Shown here: positions 37,751 through 47,357 of the stretch, piece by piece | Numbering within the stretch: position 1 is the stretch's first letter | Layout of the letters: each line of letters begins with the position of its first letter | NCBI RefSeq assembly: GCF_019430945.1 | Contig: NZ_JAHYCB010000001.1 | Span: forward strand, 1-64,000 | Source of the DNA: Neorhizobium populisoli | GTDB lineage: Bacteria; Pseudomonadota; Alphaproteobacteria; Rhizobiales; Rhizobiaceae | Direction of reading: 5' to 3' | Length of the DNA: 64,000 nt | Notes under the pieces: model-generated | Seen by the model: the letters and a program-made list of their open reading frames with translations, nothing else | Told to the model about the DNA's origin: nothing | The model's database searches: none | Position numbers and translations under genes: made by a program

Positions 37751-38824
37751 TTACTGAGGCAGCTTGTCGTCCACACCTTCGATGTAGAAGTTCATGCCGA
37801 GCAGCACGCCGTCCTGCGGCTTTTCGCCTGCCTTCAGCCAGGCCGAACCGTCCTGCTTGTTGATCGGGCCGGTGAACGGATGCAGTTCGCCCGACTTGAT
37901 CTTGGCTTCGGTCTCTTCCGCCATCGCCTTCACGTCGTCCGGCATGTTGGTGTAGGGCGCCATGGTCAGGATTCCGTCCTTCAGGCCGTCCCAGATCTGC
38001 TCGGACTTCCAGGAACCATCGAGAAGAGCCTTGGTACGCTTGACGTAATAATTGCCCCAGGTATCGACGATCGCGGTGAGCTGCGTCTTCGGGCCGGCGG
38101 CGATCATGTCGGAAGCCTGGCCGAAAGCGAGAATGCCGCGCTCGGAAGCGACCTGCATGGGCGCGGTCGTGTCGGTGTGCTGGGTCAGGATATCGACGCC
38201 CTGGTCGATCAGCGCCTTGGCGGCGTCGGCTTCCTTGCCCGGGTCGAACCAGGTGTTGGCCCAGACGACCTTCAGCTTGAAATTCGGGTTGACCGACTTC
38301 GCGCCGAGTTCGAAGGCGTTGATGCCCATGACCACTTCCGGGATCGGGAAGGAGGCGATGTAGCCGGCGACGCCCTTCTTCGACATCTTCGCGGCGATCT
38401 GGCCCTGGATATAGCGGCCTTCATAGAAGCGCGAATTATAGGTCGCGAGATTCGGAGCGGCCTTGAAGCCGGTCGCGTGTTCGAATTTCACGTCCGGGAA
38501 TTTGGCGGCAACCTTGACGGTGGCGTCCATGAAGCCGAACGAGGTGGTGAAGATCAGGTTGCACTTCTCGCGGGCGAAACGCTCGATAGCGCGCTCGGCA
38601 TCCGGGCCTTCCGGAACGTTTTCGAGGAACTTGGTCTCGACCTTGTCGCCGAGCGCCTTGTCGAGCTGCTGGCGGCCGAGTTCATGTGCCTGGGTCCAGC
38701 CGCCATCCGTCTTCGAACCGACGTAAATGAAACAGACCTTCTTCTTTTCCTGGGCCTGTGCGCCGCTGGAGAAGCCCCCGAGAAGGGCCGCCGATGCGGC
38801 AAGTGCGATAATCAGTTTCTTCAT
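37751..38824 (-). CDS. BMP-family ABC transporter substrate-binding protein
   Basis: A 357-residue periplasmic protein with a signal peptide (LIIALAASAALLGGFSSGAQA). The Bmp/PnrA domain is shown by KVCFIYVGSKTDGGWTQAHELGR at the start of the mature protein, and KCNLIFTTSFGFMDATVKVAAKFPDV. Members of this family bind purine nucleosides. It is the last gene of a four-gene operon (ATPase, two permeases, binding protein), so a nucleoside importer is the most likely role. Confidence 0.92.
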   Translation of the reverse strand: MKKLIIALAASAALLGGFSSGAQAQEKKKVCFIYVGSKTDGGWTQAHELGRQQLDKALGDKVETKFLENVPEGPDAERAIERFAREKCNLIFTTSFGFMDATVKVAAKFPDVKFEHATGFKAAPNLATYNSRFYEGRYIQGQIAAKMSKKGVAGYIASFPIPEVVMGINAFELGAKSVNPNFKLKVVWANTWFDPGKEADAAKALIDQGVDILTQHTDTTAPMQVASERGILAFGQASDMIAAGPKTQLTAIVDTWGNYYVKRTKALLDGSWKSEQIWDGLKDGILTMAPYTNMPDDVKAMAEETEAKIKSGELHPFTGPINKQDGSAWLKAGEKPQDGVLLGMNFYIEGVDDKLPQ

Positions 38825-38872
38825 GTGCGAACCTCTATTGGCTTGAAGACATTTTGTTTTGGGTGAACGCGA

Positions 38873-39787
38873 TCACCGATCGGGGACAAAAGGTTTCCCG
38901 AGCGAAGCCGGCGTGTTGATGAGCGTCGTGCGGCGATTATGCGAGATGATGATCAGCACGACAATAGTAGCCGCATAAGGAAGTGCGGAGAGAAGCTGAG
39001 ACGGCACACCGATACCGAAAGCCTGGGCATGCAGCTGGCCGATGGTGACGGCGCCGAAGAGATAACCGCCGGCCAGCACGCGCCAGGGTCGCCACGAAGC
39101 GAACACCACCAGTGCGAGTGCGATCCAGCCCCGACCGGCCGACATGTTCTCCACCCATTGCGGCGTGTAGACCAGCGACAACTGCGCGCCCGCGAGACCG
39201 GCGCAGGCGCCGCCGAACATCACCGCCAGATAACGGGTGCGGATGACGTTGATGCCCAGCGCGTGAGCCGAGCCGTGATTGTCGCCGATAGCGCGCATCT
39301 TCAGGCCCGTCCGGCTCTTGAACAGGAACCAATTGATGCCGATGACGAGCGCGACCGAAAGATAGAAGGTCAGGTCCTGCGCAAACAGGACGCGGCCGAA
39401 GAACGGGATATCGGACAGGAGCGGAATGACGATCGGCTGCAGCTTGATGCCCGGCTTGCCGACGAACATCTCGCCAAGCTGACCGGAAAGGCCGAGACCG
39501 AGGATTGTCAGCGCAAGACCGGTCGCGACCTGGTTTGCCACGAGCGTCAGGGTCAGGAAACCGAAGAGCAGCGAAAAGGCCGCTCCGCCGGCAATGCCCG
39601 CCAAAAGGCCGATATAGGGCGAACCGGTCATCTGCGTGGTCGCAAACGCGCAGACGGCGCCCATGATCATCATGCCTTCGACGCCGAGGTTCAGCACGCC
39701 GGAACGTTCGGTGACGAGTTCGCCGAGTGCGGCAATGACCAGCGGCGTCGATGCGGTGATGACGGTAAGAAGGATCGCCTCGAACAT
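38873..39787 (-). CDS. ABC transporter permease, nucleoside/BMP type
   Basis: A 304-residue membrane protein of the branched-chain/nucleoside permease class. About eight hydrophobic spans, with the N-terminal TPLVIAALGELVTERSGVLNLGVEGMM (a family signature) and the cytoplasmic coupling segment AIGDNHGSAHALGIN. Its start codon overlaps the stop of the upstream permease by one base (at 39787). It forms a heterodimeric channel with that permease. Confidence 0.92.
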   Translation of the reverse strand: MFEAILLTVITASTPLVIAALGELVTERSGVLNLGVEGMMIMGAVCAFATTQMTGSPYIGLLAGIAGGAAFSLLFGFLTLTLVANQVATGLALTILGLGLSGQLGEMFVGKPGIKLQPIVIPLLSDIPFFGRVLFAQDLTFYLSVALVIGINWFLFKSRTGLKMRAIGDNHGSAHALGINVIRTRYLAVMFGGACAGLAGAQLSLVYTPQWVENMSAGRGWIALALVVFASWRPWRVLAGGYLFGAVTIGQLHAQAFGIGVPSQLLSALPYAATIVVLIIISHNRRTTLINTPASLGKPFVPDR

Positions 39788-40875
39788 CAGGCTTTCACCT
39801 CCTTCGTCTGGTTGCCGGCAAGGACCAGCCTGATCCGGTAGTGGATCAGCGTGTCGCAGGAGAGCACGAAGAACAGCAGCATGCCTTGGAAGACGCGCGC
39901 CGCCTTGTCGGAAATCTCAAGCGCCACCTGCGCCGCCTCGCCGCCGAGATAGGTCAGCGCCAGAACCAGACCGGACGCGATGATGCCGAGCGGATTGAGA
40001 CGGCCGAGGAAAGCGACAATGATCGCCGTGAAACCATAACCCGGCGAGATGGCCGGCTGAAGGTGACCGATCGAGCCGGAGACTTCCGAAATGCCGGCAA
40101 GGCCAGCCAGCGCGCCGGAGAGCAGCATCGAGAACCAGACCATGCGGCGGGCGGAGAAGCCGGCAAACCGCCCTGCCCGTTCCGACTGGCCAAGCACCGA
40201 GACCTGGAACCCCTTCAGCATAAAGCGCATCATGAACCACAGGGCCACGGCCGCGACGAGCGCGAAGATGAAAGCCCAGTGGGCGCGGCCGGAATCGAGA
40301 ATTTCCGGCAGGACTGCCTCGACCTGAAAACTCTTGGTGACCGGGAAATTGTAGCCCTTCGGATCGCGCCAAGGACCGCGCACCAGCCAGTCGAGGAACA
40401 GACCGGCGATATAGACGAGCATCAGGCTGGTCAGGATTTCATTGGTGTTGAAACGGGTTTTCAAAAGCGCCGGGATCGCGGCGTAAGCCGCGCCGCCGAT
40501 CATGCCCATGATCATCATAAGCGGCAGGATCGCCCAGGAATGCCATTCCGGATACAGAACCGGCAAGATCGAACCGGTGATCGCACCGATGGTGAACTGA
40601 CCTTCGGCGCCGATATTCCAGTTGTTCGACCGATAACAGATCGACAGCCCGACCGCGATGAGGATCAGCGGCGCGGCCTTGACCGCCAGTTCGTGCAGCG
40701 ACCAGACTTCCAACAGCGGCTCGATGAAATAGACATAAAGCGAGCCGAGCGGCGGCTTGCCGAGGAACCAGAACATCACCGCGCCGAAGACCAGCGTCAG
40801 CAACAGCGCGAGCAGCGGCGAGATGATCGAGAACAGGGTCGAGACGCGGGCGCGTTTTTCAAGCTCAATGCGCAT
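39787..40875 (-). CDS. ABC transporter permease, nucleoside/BMP type
   Basis: A 362-residue membrane protein, longer at its N-terminus than its partner. Spans include LFSIISPLLALLLTLVFGAVMFW; SNNWNIGAEGQFTIGAITGS is the family signature, and SVLGQSERAGRFAGFS the coupling loop. The start at 40875 (MRIELEK) overlaps the end of the ATPase gene by 11 bases, showing translational coupling in the operon. Confidence 0.92.
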   Translation of the reverse strand: MRIELEKRARVSTLFSIISPLLALLLTLVFGAVMFWFLGKPPLGSLYVYFIEPLLEVWSLHELAVKAAPLILIAVGLSICYRSNNWNIGAEGQFTIGAITGSILPVLYPEWHSWAILPLMMIMGMIGGAAYAAIPALLKTRFNTNEILTSLMLVYIAGLFLDWLVRGPWRDPKGYNFPVTKSFQVEAVLPEILDSGRAHWAFIFALVAAVALWFMMRFMLKGFQVSVLGQSERAGRFAGFSARRMVWFSMLLSGALAGLAGISEVSGSIGHLQPAISPGYGFTAIIVAFLGRLNPLGIIASGLVLALTYLGGEAAQVALEISDKAARVFQGMLLFFVLSCDTLIHYRIRLVLAGNQTKEVKA

Positions 40876-42457
40876 GCGCGGCCTCCGCGCCAGAAGCATT
40901 TTCCGCGATCGACTGGCTTTCGTGAATGCCGCCCATCAACAGGCCGATCCGTTCCAGCGTCAATGTTTCTGCCGGATGCGGCTCGGAAAGCCGGCCCTCG
41001 GAGATGACGGCGATATTCGTCGCCACTTCAAAAATCTCGTCGAGATCCTGGCTGATCACCACGACAGCGGAGCCGGACCTGGCAAGGTCGATCAGCGCCT
41101 GGCGGATGCGGCTTGCAGCACCAGCATCGACACCCCAGGTCGGCTGGTTGACGATCAGCACGGATGGCTGGCGGTCAAGCTCGCGGCCGACGATGAATTT
41201 CTGCAGGTTGCCGCCCGAGAGCGAACCGGCTTGCGGGTCTTCGCCGCTCTTGCGGACATCCATGGCCTCGCAGATGCGCTTGGTGGCCGAGCGGATCGCA
41301 TCGAAGCGGATCACGGAGAAGGCGCCACCGGCGAGAAAAGCCTTTTTATCCGACTGGCTGCGGGCGAGCAGAAGATTGTCCGATAGCGCCATGGCAGAGA
41401 CCGCTGCGTGACCGTGACGCTCTTCCGGCACGAAACCGGCGCCGAGCAGCCGACGACCGTTGATGCCGGTGCGGCCGACCGCCTTGCCGCGAATCCGGAT
41501 CGCCTCGTCCTCGGCGACGGGATATTCGCCGGACAGCGCATCGAAAAGTTCGCCTTGGCCGTTGCCGGCCACGCCGGCGATCGCCAGCACTTCGCCGGCG
41601 CGCACTTTCATCGAAACGTTCTTGAGCGCGACGGCAAACGGCGTGCGTGCCGTAACGGAAAGGTTGTTCACCTCGATGCGGATATCGCCGAGTGCAGCAC
41701 CGCCATCGCGAAGCACTTCCGCGACGTCGGAACCGACCATCATGCGGGCAAGCGAGGCAGGCGTTTCCTGTTTCGGATCGCAGGCGCCGGTGACCTTGCC
41801 GTGGCGCAGAACCGTGGCGCGGTCGCAGATGCGGCGGACCTCTTCCAGACGATGGCTGATATAGAGAACCGAACGGCCCTCCGCCTTCAGCTTGAACAGG
41901 GTCTCGAACAGCCGGTCGGCCTCCTGCGGCGTCAGCACCGAAGTGGGCTCGTCGAGAATGATCAGCTTGGGGTTCTGCAACAGCGCGCGGACAATCTCGA
42001 TGCGCTGGCGCTCGCCGACGGACAGATCCGCCACATGCGCCTTCGGATCGAGCGGCAGACCGTAGGCCTTGGAAAGCGTTGCCGCCTCGTCGGAAATCTT
42101 TGAGAGCGAAATCCTGGGGTCGAGCGACAGCGCGATGTTTTCCGCAACCGTCAGCGCTTCGAACAGCGAGAAATGCTGGAAGACCATGCCGACGCCGAGG
42201 TTACGCGCCTCACCGGGCGAACCGATCGTCACCGGCTGGCCCTGCCAGACAATCTGCCCGGCACTTGGCTGCAACACACCGAAGAGCATCTTCACCAGCG
42301 TCGATTTGCCGGCGCCGTTTTCGCCCAGGAGTGCGTGAATTTCGCCCGGTGCAATATCCAGGTCGATCGCATTGCAGGCTGCGAAACTGCCGAAAAGCTT
42401 GGTCAAACCTCGAACCGACAGAAGCGGAGCGGCCACCGGACCTTCGGATAACGTCAC
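40865..42457 (-). CDS. ABC transporter ATP-binding protein, double-domain nucleoside type
   Basis: A 530-residue protein with two fused ATPase domains, as in sugar and nucleoside importers. Domain 1 has Walker A GENGAGKST, signature LSVGERQRIEI and Walker B LIILDEPTSVLT. Domain 2 has a degenerate Walker A (GVAGNGQGELFDAL), signature LSGGNLQKFIVGRE and LIVNQPTWGVD. This asymmetry is normal for the family. First gene of the operon; the 174 bases upstream, towards the pcs stop, hold no other gene. Confidence 0.95.
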   Translation of the reverse strand: MTLSEGPVAAPLLSVRGLTKLFGSFAACNAIDLDIAPGEIHALLGENGAGKSTLVKMLFGVLQPSAGQIVWQGQPVTIGSPGEARNLGVGMVFQHFSLFEALTVAENIALSLDPRISLSKISDEAATLSKAYGLPLDPKAHVADLSVGERQRIEIVRALLQNPKLIILDEPTSVLTPQEADRLFETLFKLKAEGRSVLYISHRLEEVRRICDRATVLRHGKVTGACDPKQETPASLARMMVGSDVAEVLRDGGAALGDIRIEVNNLSVTARTPFAVALKNVSMKVRAGEVLAIAGVAGNGQGELFDALSGEYPVAEDEAIRIRGKAVGRTGINGRRLLGAGFVPEERHGHAAVSAMALSDNLLLARSQSDKKAFLAGGAFSVIRFDAIRSATKRICEAMDVRKSGEDPQAGSLSGGNLQKFIVGRELDRQPSVLIVNQPTWGVDAGAASRIRQALIDLARSGSAVVVISQDLDEIFEVATNIAVISEGRLSEPHPAETLTLERIGLLMGGIHESQSIAENASGAEAAHAH

Positions 42458-42631
42458 TGAACCCCCTGTTCACCATCCGCACCGGCCTTCTGATGAGGCT
42501 TTTATCGTGCGTCAGCGCATTGATTTTACGAACGCTTCTCCGGACGGAGCGCCGAAGTGTGCGACTGTCATATTGATACCGTTTTTGTTGCTGCGCACAA
42601 CATGAAAGACGAGCTTGAGGTCAAGCTCAGA

Positions 42632-43360
42632 CTATTTTCCAAGGTTGGGGAAAAGCTGCAGCACGCCGCCGATGCAATAGAGATAAAGGCCGCTGATCAC
42701 GACGCCCCACACCACCCAGGAGGGGCTGTTGAAATCGTTCAGCAGCGAATAACCGCCAAGCGCGCACCAGATGAGGCAGATCCCGAGATTGAGAGGCCTC
42801 AGCCGTTTGACCCGCACCGGATGCAGGAAGTTGATCGGCAGGAAGGTGAGGATGACGGAAACGGACACGAGGATCAGCGCCGCGGTCGCATTGGCATGCG
42901 TCACGAAAAGCGTGAAGACCACCATGTTCCAGACGACCGGGAAACCGGAGAAGAAATATTCATCCGTCTTCATGCCCATGTCGGCATAATAGATGGCGCT
43001 CGAAACGACGATCGCGCCGGCAGCGACGAAGGACCAGGGCTCGCCGATCATGCCGCTCTTGTACAGCGCAAAGGCCGGCAGGAGCACGTAGGTGACGTAA
43101 TCGATGATGTTGTCGAGCGTGTCGCCCGACCAGTTGGGCAGCACTTCCTTGACGCGCACCTTGCGGGCGATCGGCCCGTCGATGCCATCGACGAGGAGAG
43201 CAAGGCCCAGCCACCAGAACATGTGGACGAACCGTTCTTCGGAGGCCGCGACGACACCGAGGAAGGCAAGGAAGGAACCGGAAGCGGTCAGAAGATGGAC
43301 CGAAAAGGCGCGGATTTCCGCATAGGGCACTTTCCGATAGTTGAAGATTCGTCTGATCAC
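42632..43360 (-). CDS. pcs: Phosphatidylcholine synthase (Pcs)
   Basis: A 242-residue membrane enzyme that joins choline directly to CDP-diacylglycerol to form phosphatidylcholine, a lipid that rhizobia need for symbiosis. The CDP-alcohol phosphatidyltransferase motif is seen as DGIDGPIARKV and GDTLDNIIDY, with the wide spacing known for Pcs. About eight hydrophobic spans. The conserved start region FNYRKVPYAEIRAF lacks a nearby ATG; the GTG at 43360, just before it, is the likely start, although an ATG at 43411 is in frame. Confidence 0.94.
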   Translation of the reverse strand: MIRRIFNYRKVPYAEIRAFSVHLLTASGSFLAFLGVVAASEERFVHMFWWLGLALLVDGIDGPIARKVRVKEVLPNWSGDTLDNIIDYVTYVLLPAFALYKSGMIGEPWSFVAAGAIVVSSAIYYADMGMKTDEYFFSGFPVVWNMVVFTLFVTHANATAALILVSVSVILTFLPINFLHPVRVKRLRPLNLGICLIWCALGGYSLLNDFNSPSWVVWGVVISGLYLYCIGGVLQLFPNLGK

Positions 43361-43518
43361 GCCGTCTGTCCGCCTCTCTTTTTGTCGGGCAGATATGCGG
43401 CCAATCAACATGCATTGCAACCGGAGAAGCCCTCGCCCTCAGGATAAAGCCGGGTTTTTCCATGCTGCGCCGCGATGCCCCATGGATATGCCGCGACGGG
43501 CGTTCTAGATAAAACAAC

Positions 43519-44754
43519 ATGAATATCGACGAACGCAGGACGATGGACATGCAGCATTTCGAGATCGCCGTGGTGGGCGGAGGGCTTGCCGGATCGATTG
43601 CCGCCCTGGCGCTGGCGCGTGTTGGCCGCAAGGTCGCGCTGATCGCGCCCGGATCTGAAAAAGCCGACGAGCGGACGACGGCGCTGATGGACCAGTCCAT
43701 CCGTTTTCTGGAGCGTCTCGGCATATGGGATGACATTGCACCGTCTGCCGCGCCGCTCTGCGTCATGCAGATCATCGACGGTACCAAGCGGCTGCTGCGG
43801 GCGCCGACCGCGCAATTCCGCGCTCAGGATGTCGAGCTTTACGCCTTTGGCTACAACATCCCCAACCCCGCCTTGTCCGGAGTATTGAGCGCGGCCGTCG
43901 ATGCAGAAGCCAATATCTCGAAGATCGACGCGAGTGTCGAAACGCTCGACTATACGGATGAAAGGGCGGCCCTGACGCTTTCCGACGGCGCGATCGTCAC
44001 CGCCGATTTCGTCATCGGCTCGGATGGCCGTAAATCGAAGGCGCGCGAGACCGCCGGCATCGGCGTTCGCACCTGGTCCTATCCGCAATCGGCTGTGGTT
44101 CTGAATTTCGTCCACACGTTGCCGCACGGCAATATCTCGACCGAGTTTCATACGGAGAACGGGCCGTTCACGCAGGTTCCCCTGCCCGGCAACCGCTCCA
44201 GCCTCGTCTGGGTGGTGAAGCCAGACGAAGCGCAGCGTCTGCTGGCGTTGCCGACGCCCGAGCTTTCCCGCCAGGTCGAAGACCGGATGCAATCGATGCT
44301 CGGCAAGGTGAGCGTGGAAGGCCAGCCGCAGGCATGGCCGCTGTCGAGCCTGATGGCCGACCGTTTCGGCAAGGGGCGCCTCGCCCTGATCGGCGAAGCT
44401 GCGCACGCCTTCCCGCCGATCGGCGCGCAAGGCCTCAATCTCTCGCTTCGTGACATCATTTCCCTGCAGGAACAGCTCGCGGCCACCGGGACGGAACGGC
44501 CGATCCCGGCTGATGCCGGCGAACGCTTCAATCGCCACCGTCGGCCGGATGTAATGAGCCGTACGTTCGGCGTCGATCTTCTTAACCGCTCTCTGCTGTC
44601 GGATTTTCTGCCGGTGCAGATGTTGCGGGCCGCCGGGCTGCATATCCTGACCAAGGCACCGCCGCTGAGAAACCTCCTGATGCAGGAGGGTGTTGAGCCG
44701 GGCCGCGGTTTCCGCTCGATCGTTGAGACGCTAAGGCACGAGATCCGGCGGTAA
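43519..44754 (+). CDS. UbiH/UbiF-type FAD-dependent hydroxylase
   Basis: A 411-residue flavoprotein monooxygenase of the UbiH/COQ6 class, probably acting in ubiquinone ring hydroxylation. The FAD-binding Rossmann motif is AVVGGGLAGSIAALALARVG near residue 18, the DG motif FVIGSDGRKSKAR is mid-protein, and GEAAHAFPPIGAQGLNLSLRD (the GD motif) is in the last third. It is divergent from pcs across about 160 bases and overlaps the convergent AEC gene by 24 bases. Confidence 0.9.
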   Translation: MNIDERRTMDMQHFEIAVVGGGLAGSIAALALARVGRKVALIAPGSEKADERTTALMDQSIRFLERLGIWDDIAPSAAPLCVMQIIDGTKRLLRAPTAQFRAQDVELYAFGYNIPNPALSGVLSAAVDAEANISKIDASVETLDYTDERAALTLSDGAIVTADFVIGSDGRKSKARETAGIGVRTWSYPQSAVVLNFVHTLPHGNISTEFHTENGPFTQVPLPGNRSSLVWVVKPDEAQRLLALPTPELSRQVEDRMQSMLGKVSVEGQPQAWPLSSLMADRFGKGRLALIGEAAHAFPPIGAQGLNLSLRDIISLQEQLAATGTERPIPADAGERFNRHRRPDVMSRTFGVDLLNRSLLSDFLPVQMLRAAGLHILTKAPPLRNLLMQEGVEPGRGFRSIVETLRHEIRR

Positions 44755-45693
44755 CAGGCCGGAATGGATGAGGTAAAGCACGAGCGGCAGGGTCGCCACG
44801 GACAATGCCGTGGTAATCAGGATGCTGGCTGATGCCCTCTCCTGCCAGACGCCATATTGCTGGCCGATGACGAAGACATTGGTGGCGGTCGGCAAGGCCG
44901 ACAGCAACACCGCCGAATAGACCCAGACCGGATCGAAATTGCCGATAATCGATAGAACCGTATAGGTCGTTGCCGGTAGCAGGATCAGCTTGAAAACCGA
45001 GATATAGCCGATCTCCACCGGGACGCGCTTGATTGGCCGCAGCGCCAACGTTACGCCCATGGCAAACAGAGCACACGGTGCTGCAGCTTGCGCCAGATAA
45101 TCGACCAGCCGCAGGAATGCTTCCGGAGGCTTTACCGCGAAGGCGGCAAATGCAAAACCCAGTGCTGTCGAGATGATGAACGGATGCAGGACAACCTTCT
45201 TGGCGATATCTGCAGCGACCTCGCCCGCCGGCCGCTTGTCGCCGCCGGCCAGCGCCATCATCGTCGGCGCCATGATGAAGTGGAAGGCGTTCTCGAAGCA
45301 GACAATCAACGCCACCGGCACGGCCGCCGCCTCACCGAAGGCCAGTAGCGCCAGACCCGGCCCCATATAGCCGATATTGCCATAGGCGCCGGCAAAGGAC
45401 TGGATGGTGCAATCGGCGAAAGAGTTGCGGCGGATGAAATATCCGATGGCAAACAGCAGGAAAAACACCAGATAGGTCGCGCCGATCTCGCCGAGGATGA
45501 AATCGATGCGCGTCAGTTGCTCGACCGGCGTGCGCGAAACCAGCTTGAAGAACAGCGCCGGCAGTGCCGCATAGATGATGAAGATATTCATCCAGCCGAG
45601 CGCTTCGGCGGGCTGCTTAAACCATTTGGCGGCAATATACCCGATCAGAATCAGCCCGAAAAACGGCAGCAGCAATGCAATGATATCGGCCAT
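44731..45693 (-). CDS. AEC-family transporter (auxin efflux carrier superfamily)
   Basis: A 320-residue protein with about ten hydrophobic spans in two five-helix repeats, split by the cytoplasmic loop GGDKRPAGEVAADIAKKV. The GYMGPGLALLAFGEAAA segment resembles the helix break of AEC transporters. Bacterial members export organic acids such as malate or malonate; the substrate cannot be assigned here. Its last bases overlap the hydroxylase gene on the other strand. Confidence 0.88.
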   Translation of the reverse strand: MADIIALLLPFFGLILIGYIAAKWFKQPAEALGWMNIFIIYAALPALFFKLVSRTPVEQLTRIDFILGEIGATYLVFFLLFAIGYFIRRNSFADCTIQSFAGAYGNIGYMGPGLALLAFGEAAAVPVALIVCFENAFHFIMAPTMMALAGGDKRPAGEVAADIAKKVVLHPFIISTALGFAFAAFAVKPPEAFLRLVDYLAQAAAPCALFAMGVTLALRPIKRVPVEIGYISVFKLILLPATTYTVLSIIGNFDPVWVYSAVLLSALPTATNVFVIGQQYGVWQERASASILITTALSVATLPLVLYLIHSGLLPPDLVP

Positions 45694-45743
45694 GGTATCC
45701 TGATGCCCGCGGCGATCGGGCTTATTAGCAGATGCTTTCCCCG

Positions 45744-46499
45744 TTAGCCGATTTGCATCAGGATTGGAAAGGTCTGCTGGAACCAGATTGCGACCGAACT
45801 GACGAATCCGAAGATAAAAGCAAGGCCGGTCAGGATAAGGAACACGCCCATGACCTTTTCGACCATGCCGAGATGACGGCGGAATCGGGTCAGGAAGCGC
45901 ATGAACGCGCCGGAAAATCCGGCGGCGATCCAGAACGGAATGGCCAATCCGAGCGAATAGATCGCCAGCAGCATCGCCCCCTCGCCGACCGTATCACGCG
46001 AGGCCGCAACACCGAGGATTGCACCGAGTACCGGTCCGATACAGGGCGTCCAGCCAAAGGCGAAGGCAAGTCCCATGACATAGGCGCCGGACAGCGTCGC
46101 CGGCTCGCCGCCGCCCTGGAACCGCGCCTCGCGCGCCAGCACGCCGATGCGGAAGACACCGAGAAAATTCAGACCCATGATGATGATGATGACGCCGCCG
46201 ATCTTCGAGAGAAGATCGAGATGCTGGCGAAGCAGCACGCCGATCGTCGAGGCGCCGGCGCCGAGCGCCACGAAAACGGTTGCGAAGCCGAGCGTGAAGA
46301 ACAGCGCAGCTATCATCACCGCCCGGCGCGTATCCCTCGCTGATTCGACGACGGCGGCGTTTCCTCCGCGGAACTGATCGACGGAAATGCCGGCCATATA
46401 ACAGAGATAAGGCGGGACTAGCGGCAGAACGCAGGGCGACAGAAACGACAGAGCGCCGGCGAGAAGAGCGCTCAGAAGGGATATTTCGGCAATCGACAC
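45744..46499 (-). CDS. ccdA: Cytochrome c biogenesis protein CcdA
   Basis: A 251-residue, six-span membrane thiol carrier that passes reducing power from cytosolic thioredoxin to periplasmic partners for cytochrome c maturation. The two redox cysteines are visible in SPCVLPLVPPYLCYMAG near residue 23 and in GWTPCIGPVLGAILG near residue 146. No thioredoxin domain is fused, so it is the short CcdA form and not DsbD. Standalone, upstream of the tRNA-Lys. Confidence 0.93.
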   Translation of the reverse strand: MSIAEISLLSALLAGALSFLSPCVLPLVPPYLCYMAGISVDQFRGGNAAVVESARDTRRAVMIAALFFTLGFATVFVALGAGASTIGVLLRQHLDLLSKIGGVIIIIMGLNFLGVFRIGVLAREARFQGGGEPATLSGAYVMGLAFAFGWTPCIGPVLGAILGVAASRDTVGEGAMLLAIYSLGLAIPFWIAAGFSGAFMRFLTRFRRHLGMVEKVMGVFLILTGLAFIFGFVSSVAIWFQQTFPILMQIG

Positions 46500-46636
46500 T
46501 TAAAAGCTCCGACAGGCGGGCTTTCAAGGAGCCCCGTTCGCCCCCGAATTAATGTCTCGAAGCCCTGAATGCCAATCACCTTTTCGCTTCGCTTGGGAAA
46601 AGCGGCAAGAAGCCGCAATTTTGCTTCTTTTGCGGG

Positions 46637-46665
46637 TTGACCGCAGGGGGGCACCTGCCTATGTT
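46637..46665 (+). promoter_or_regulatory. Promoter of tRNA-Lys
   Basis: TTGACC at 46637-46642 and TATGTT at 46660-46665 with a 17-base spacer: a good housekeeping-type promoter whose start would fall about 30 bases before the tRNA. Confidence 0.65.
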
Positions 46666-46703
46666 CCGCGCACTTTCAGGGACGCGCTTCGTCGCGGCCA
46701 CGG

Positions 46704-46779
46704 GAGAGCGTAGCTCAGTCGGTAGAGCAACTGACTTTTAATCAGTAGGTCCAGGGTTCGAATCCCTGCGCTCTCACCA
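46704..46779 (+). tRNA. tRNA-Lys (anticodon TTT)
   Basis: A 76-base tRNA with CCA encoded. The acceptor arms are GAGAGCG and CGCTCTC, the D arm is TAGCTCAGTCGGTAGAGCA, the anticodon stem is ACTGA/TCAGT with loop CTTTTAA (anticodon TTT at 46737-46739), and the T arm contains GGTTCGAATCC. Prophage remnants begin right after it, which fits use of the tRNA as an integration site, though I find no repeat of its 3' end further on. Confidence 0.98.
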
Positions 46780-46982
46780 AAAACATCCAATGATCTCAAT
46801 CACCTAAGCAATGCAATTGGTGGAAATCATTACCTCAGAATACCGCCGTTTACCGCATATGGTGCCGGTTTAAGTCACATAGATGGCACTCGGCACACGG
46901 AAACCGCCCTGCCCTGTCGGGCAGAGTGGCGGCTGCCGACCGCTGGTTACATCGCGGGCGGTGGTCTGGCGCGCTTTTGGTT

Positions 46983-47178
46983 CTAGGCGGCAATCAAATA
47001 CTCCGCACGAACAAGCCGATGCGGGCGACCATACGATTCTCCGATGATCGATAAGGCATGCAGCGGGCTGCCTGGGGATGTGCGAGAACGGTCGGATTAA
47101 CCCGTGTAGTCCGTGAAAGGTGACGGTCTGCCCGACGACGAATCTATACGGAAGTTCTTCGGCCTTCGCCGCGGTATT
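46983..47178 (-). pseudogene. Fragment of a small 'YRFxVGQ' protein, frameshifted
   Basis: One minus-strand frame reads LPYRFVVGQTVTFHG and runs on for about 30 residues; another frame picks up with ALSIIGESYGRPHRLVRAE and ends at the TAG at 46983-46985. Together they resemble short rhizobial proteins that start with a YRF-type VGQxV motif and end with a YRVRAExLIA-like tail. A frameshift would explain the split. The match is from memory of the pattern and is weak. Confidence 0.35.
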
Positions 47179-47179
47179 A

Positions 47180-47357
47180 GAGACGAGCGATCTAACTGAA
47201 AAGCGCGGCCAAGAGCCTTGGATTTTGGATGCCGCAGCGCTTTCAGAAAGCGAACTGCAGCTTCTCCCTTGCCGTGTGGATCTGGAATAGGGCTATCATC
47301 GAACACCCAAGCCGGGTGGCTACGTGTCGCCGAGGGCGTCGTCTTCGTCTGATCCAA
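47180..47357 (-). pseudogene. Phage terminase large subunit, N-terminal fragment
   Basis: Starts at a TTG (47357) after AAAGGAGGCG and reads HPAWVFDDSPIPDPHGKGE, then RFLKALRHPKSKALGRAF, a close match to the beginning of phage large terminases that pump DNA into heads. Similarity stops after QLDR (about residue 58); the frame then runs on with unrelated residues to 47097. Without the ATPase (Walker) and nuclease domains it cannot work. It overlaps the end of the small-subunit gene, as in intact phages. Confidence 0.7.
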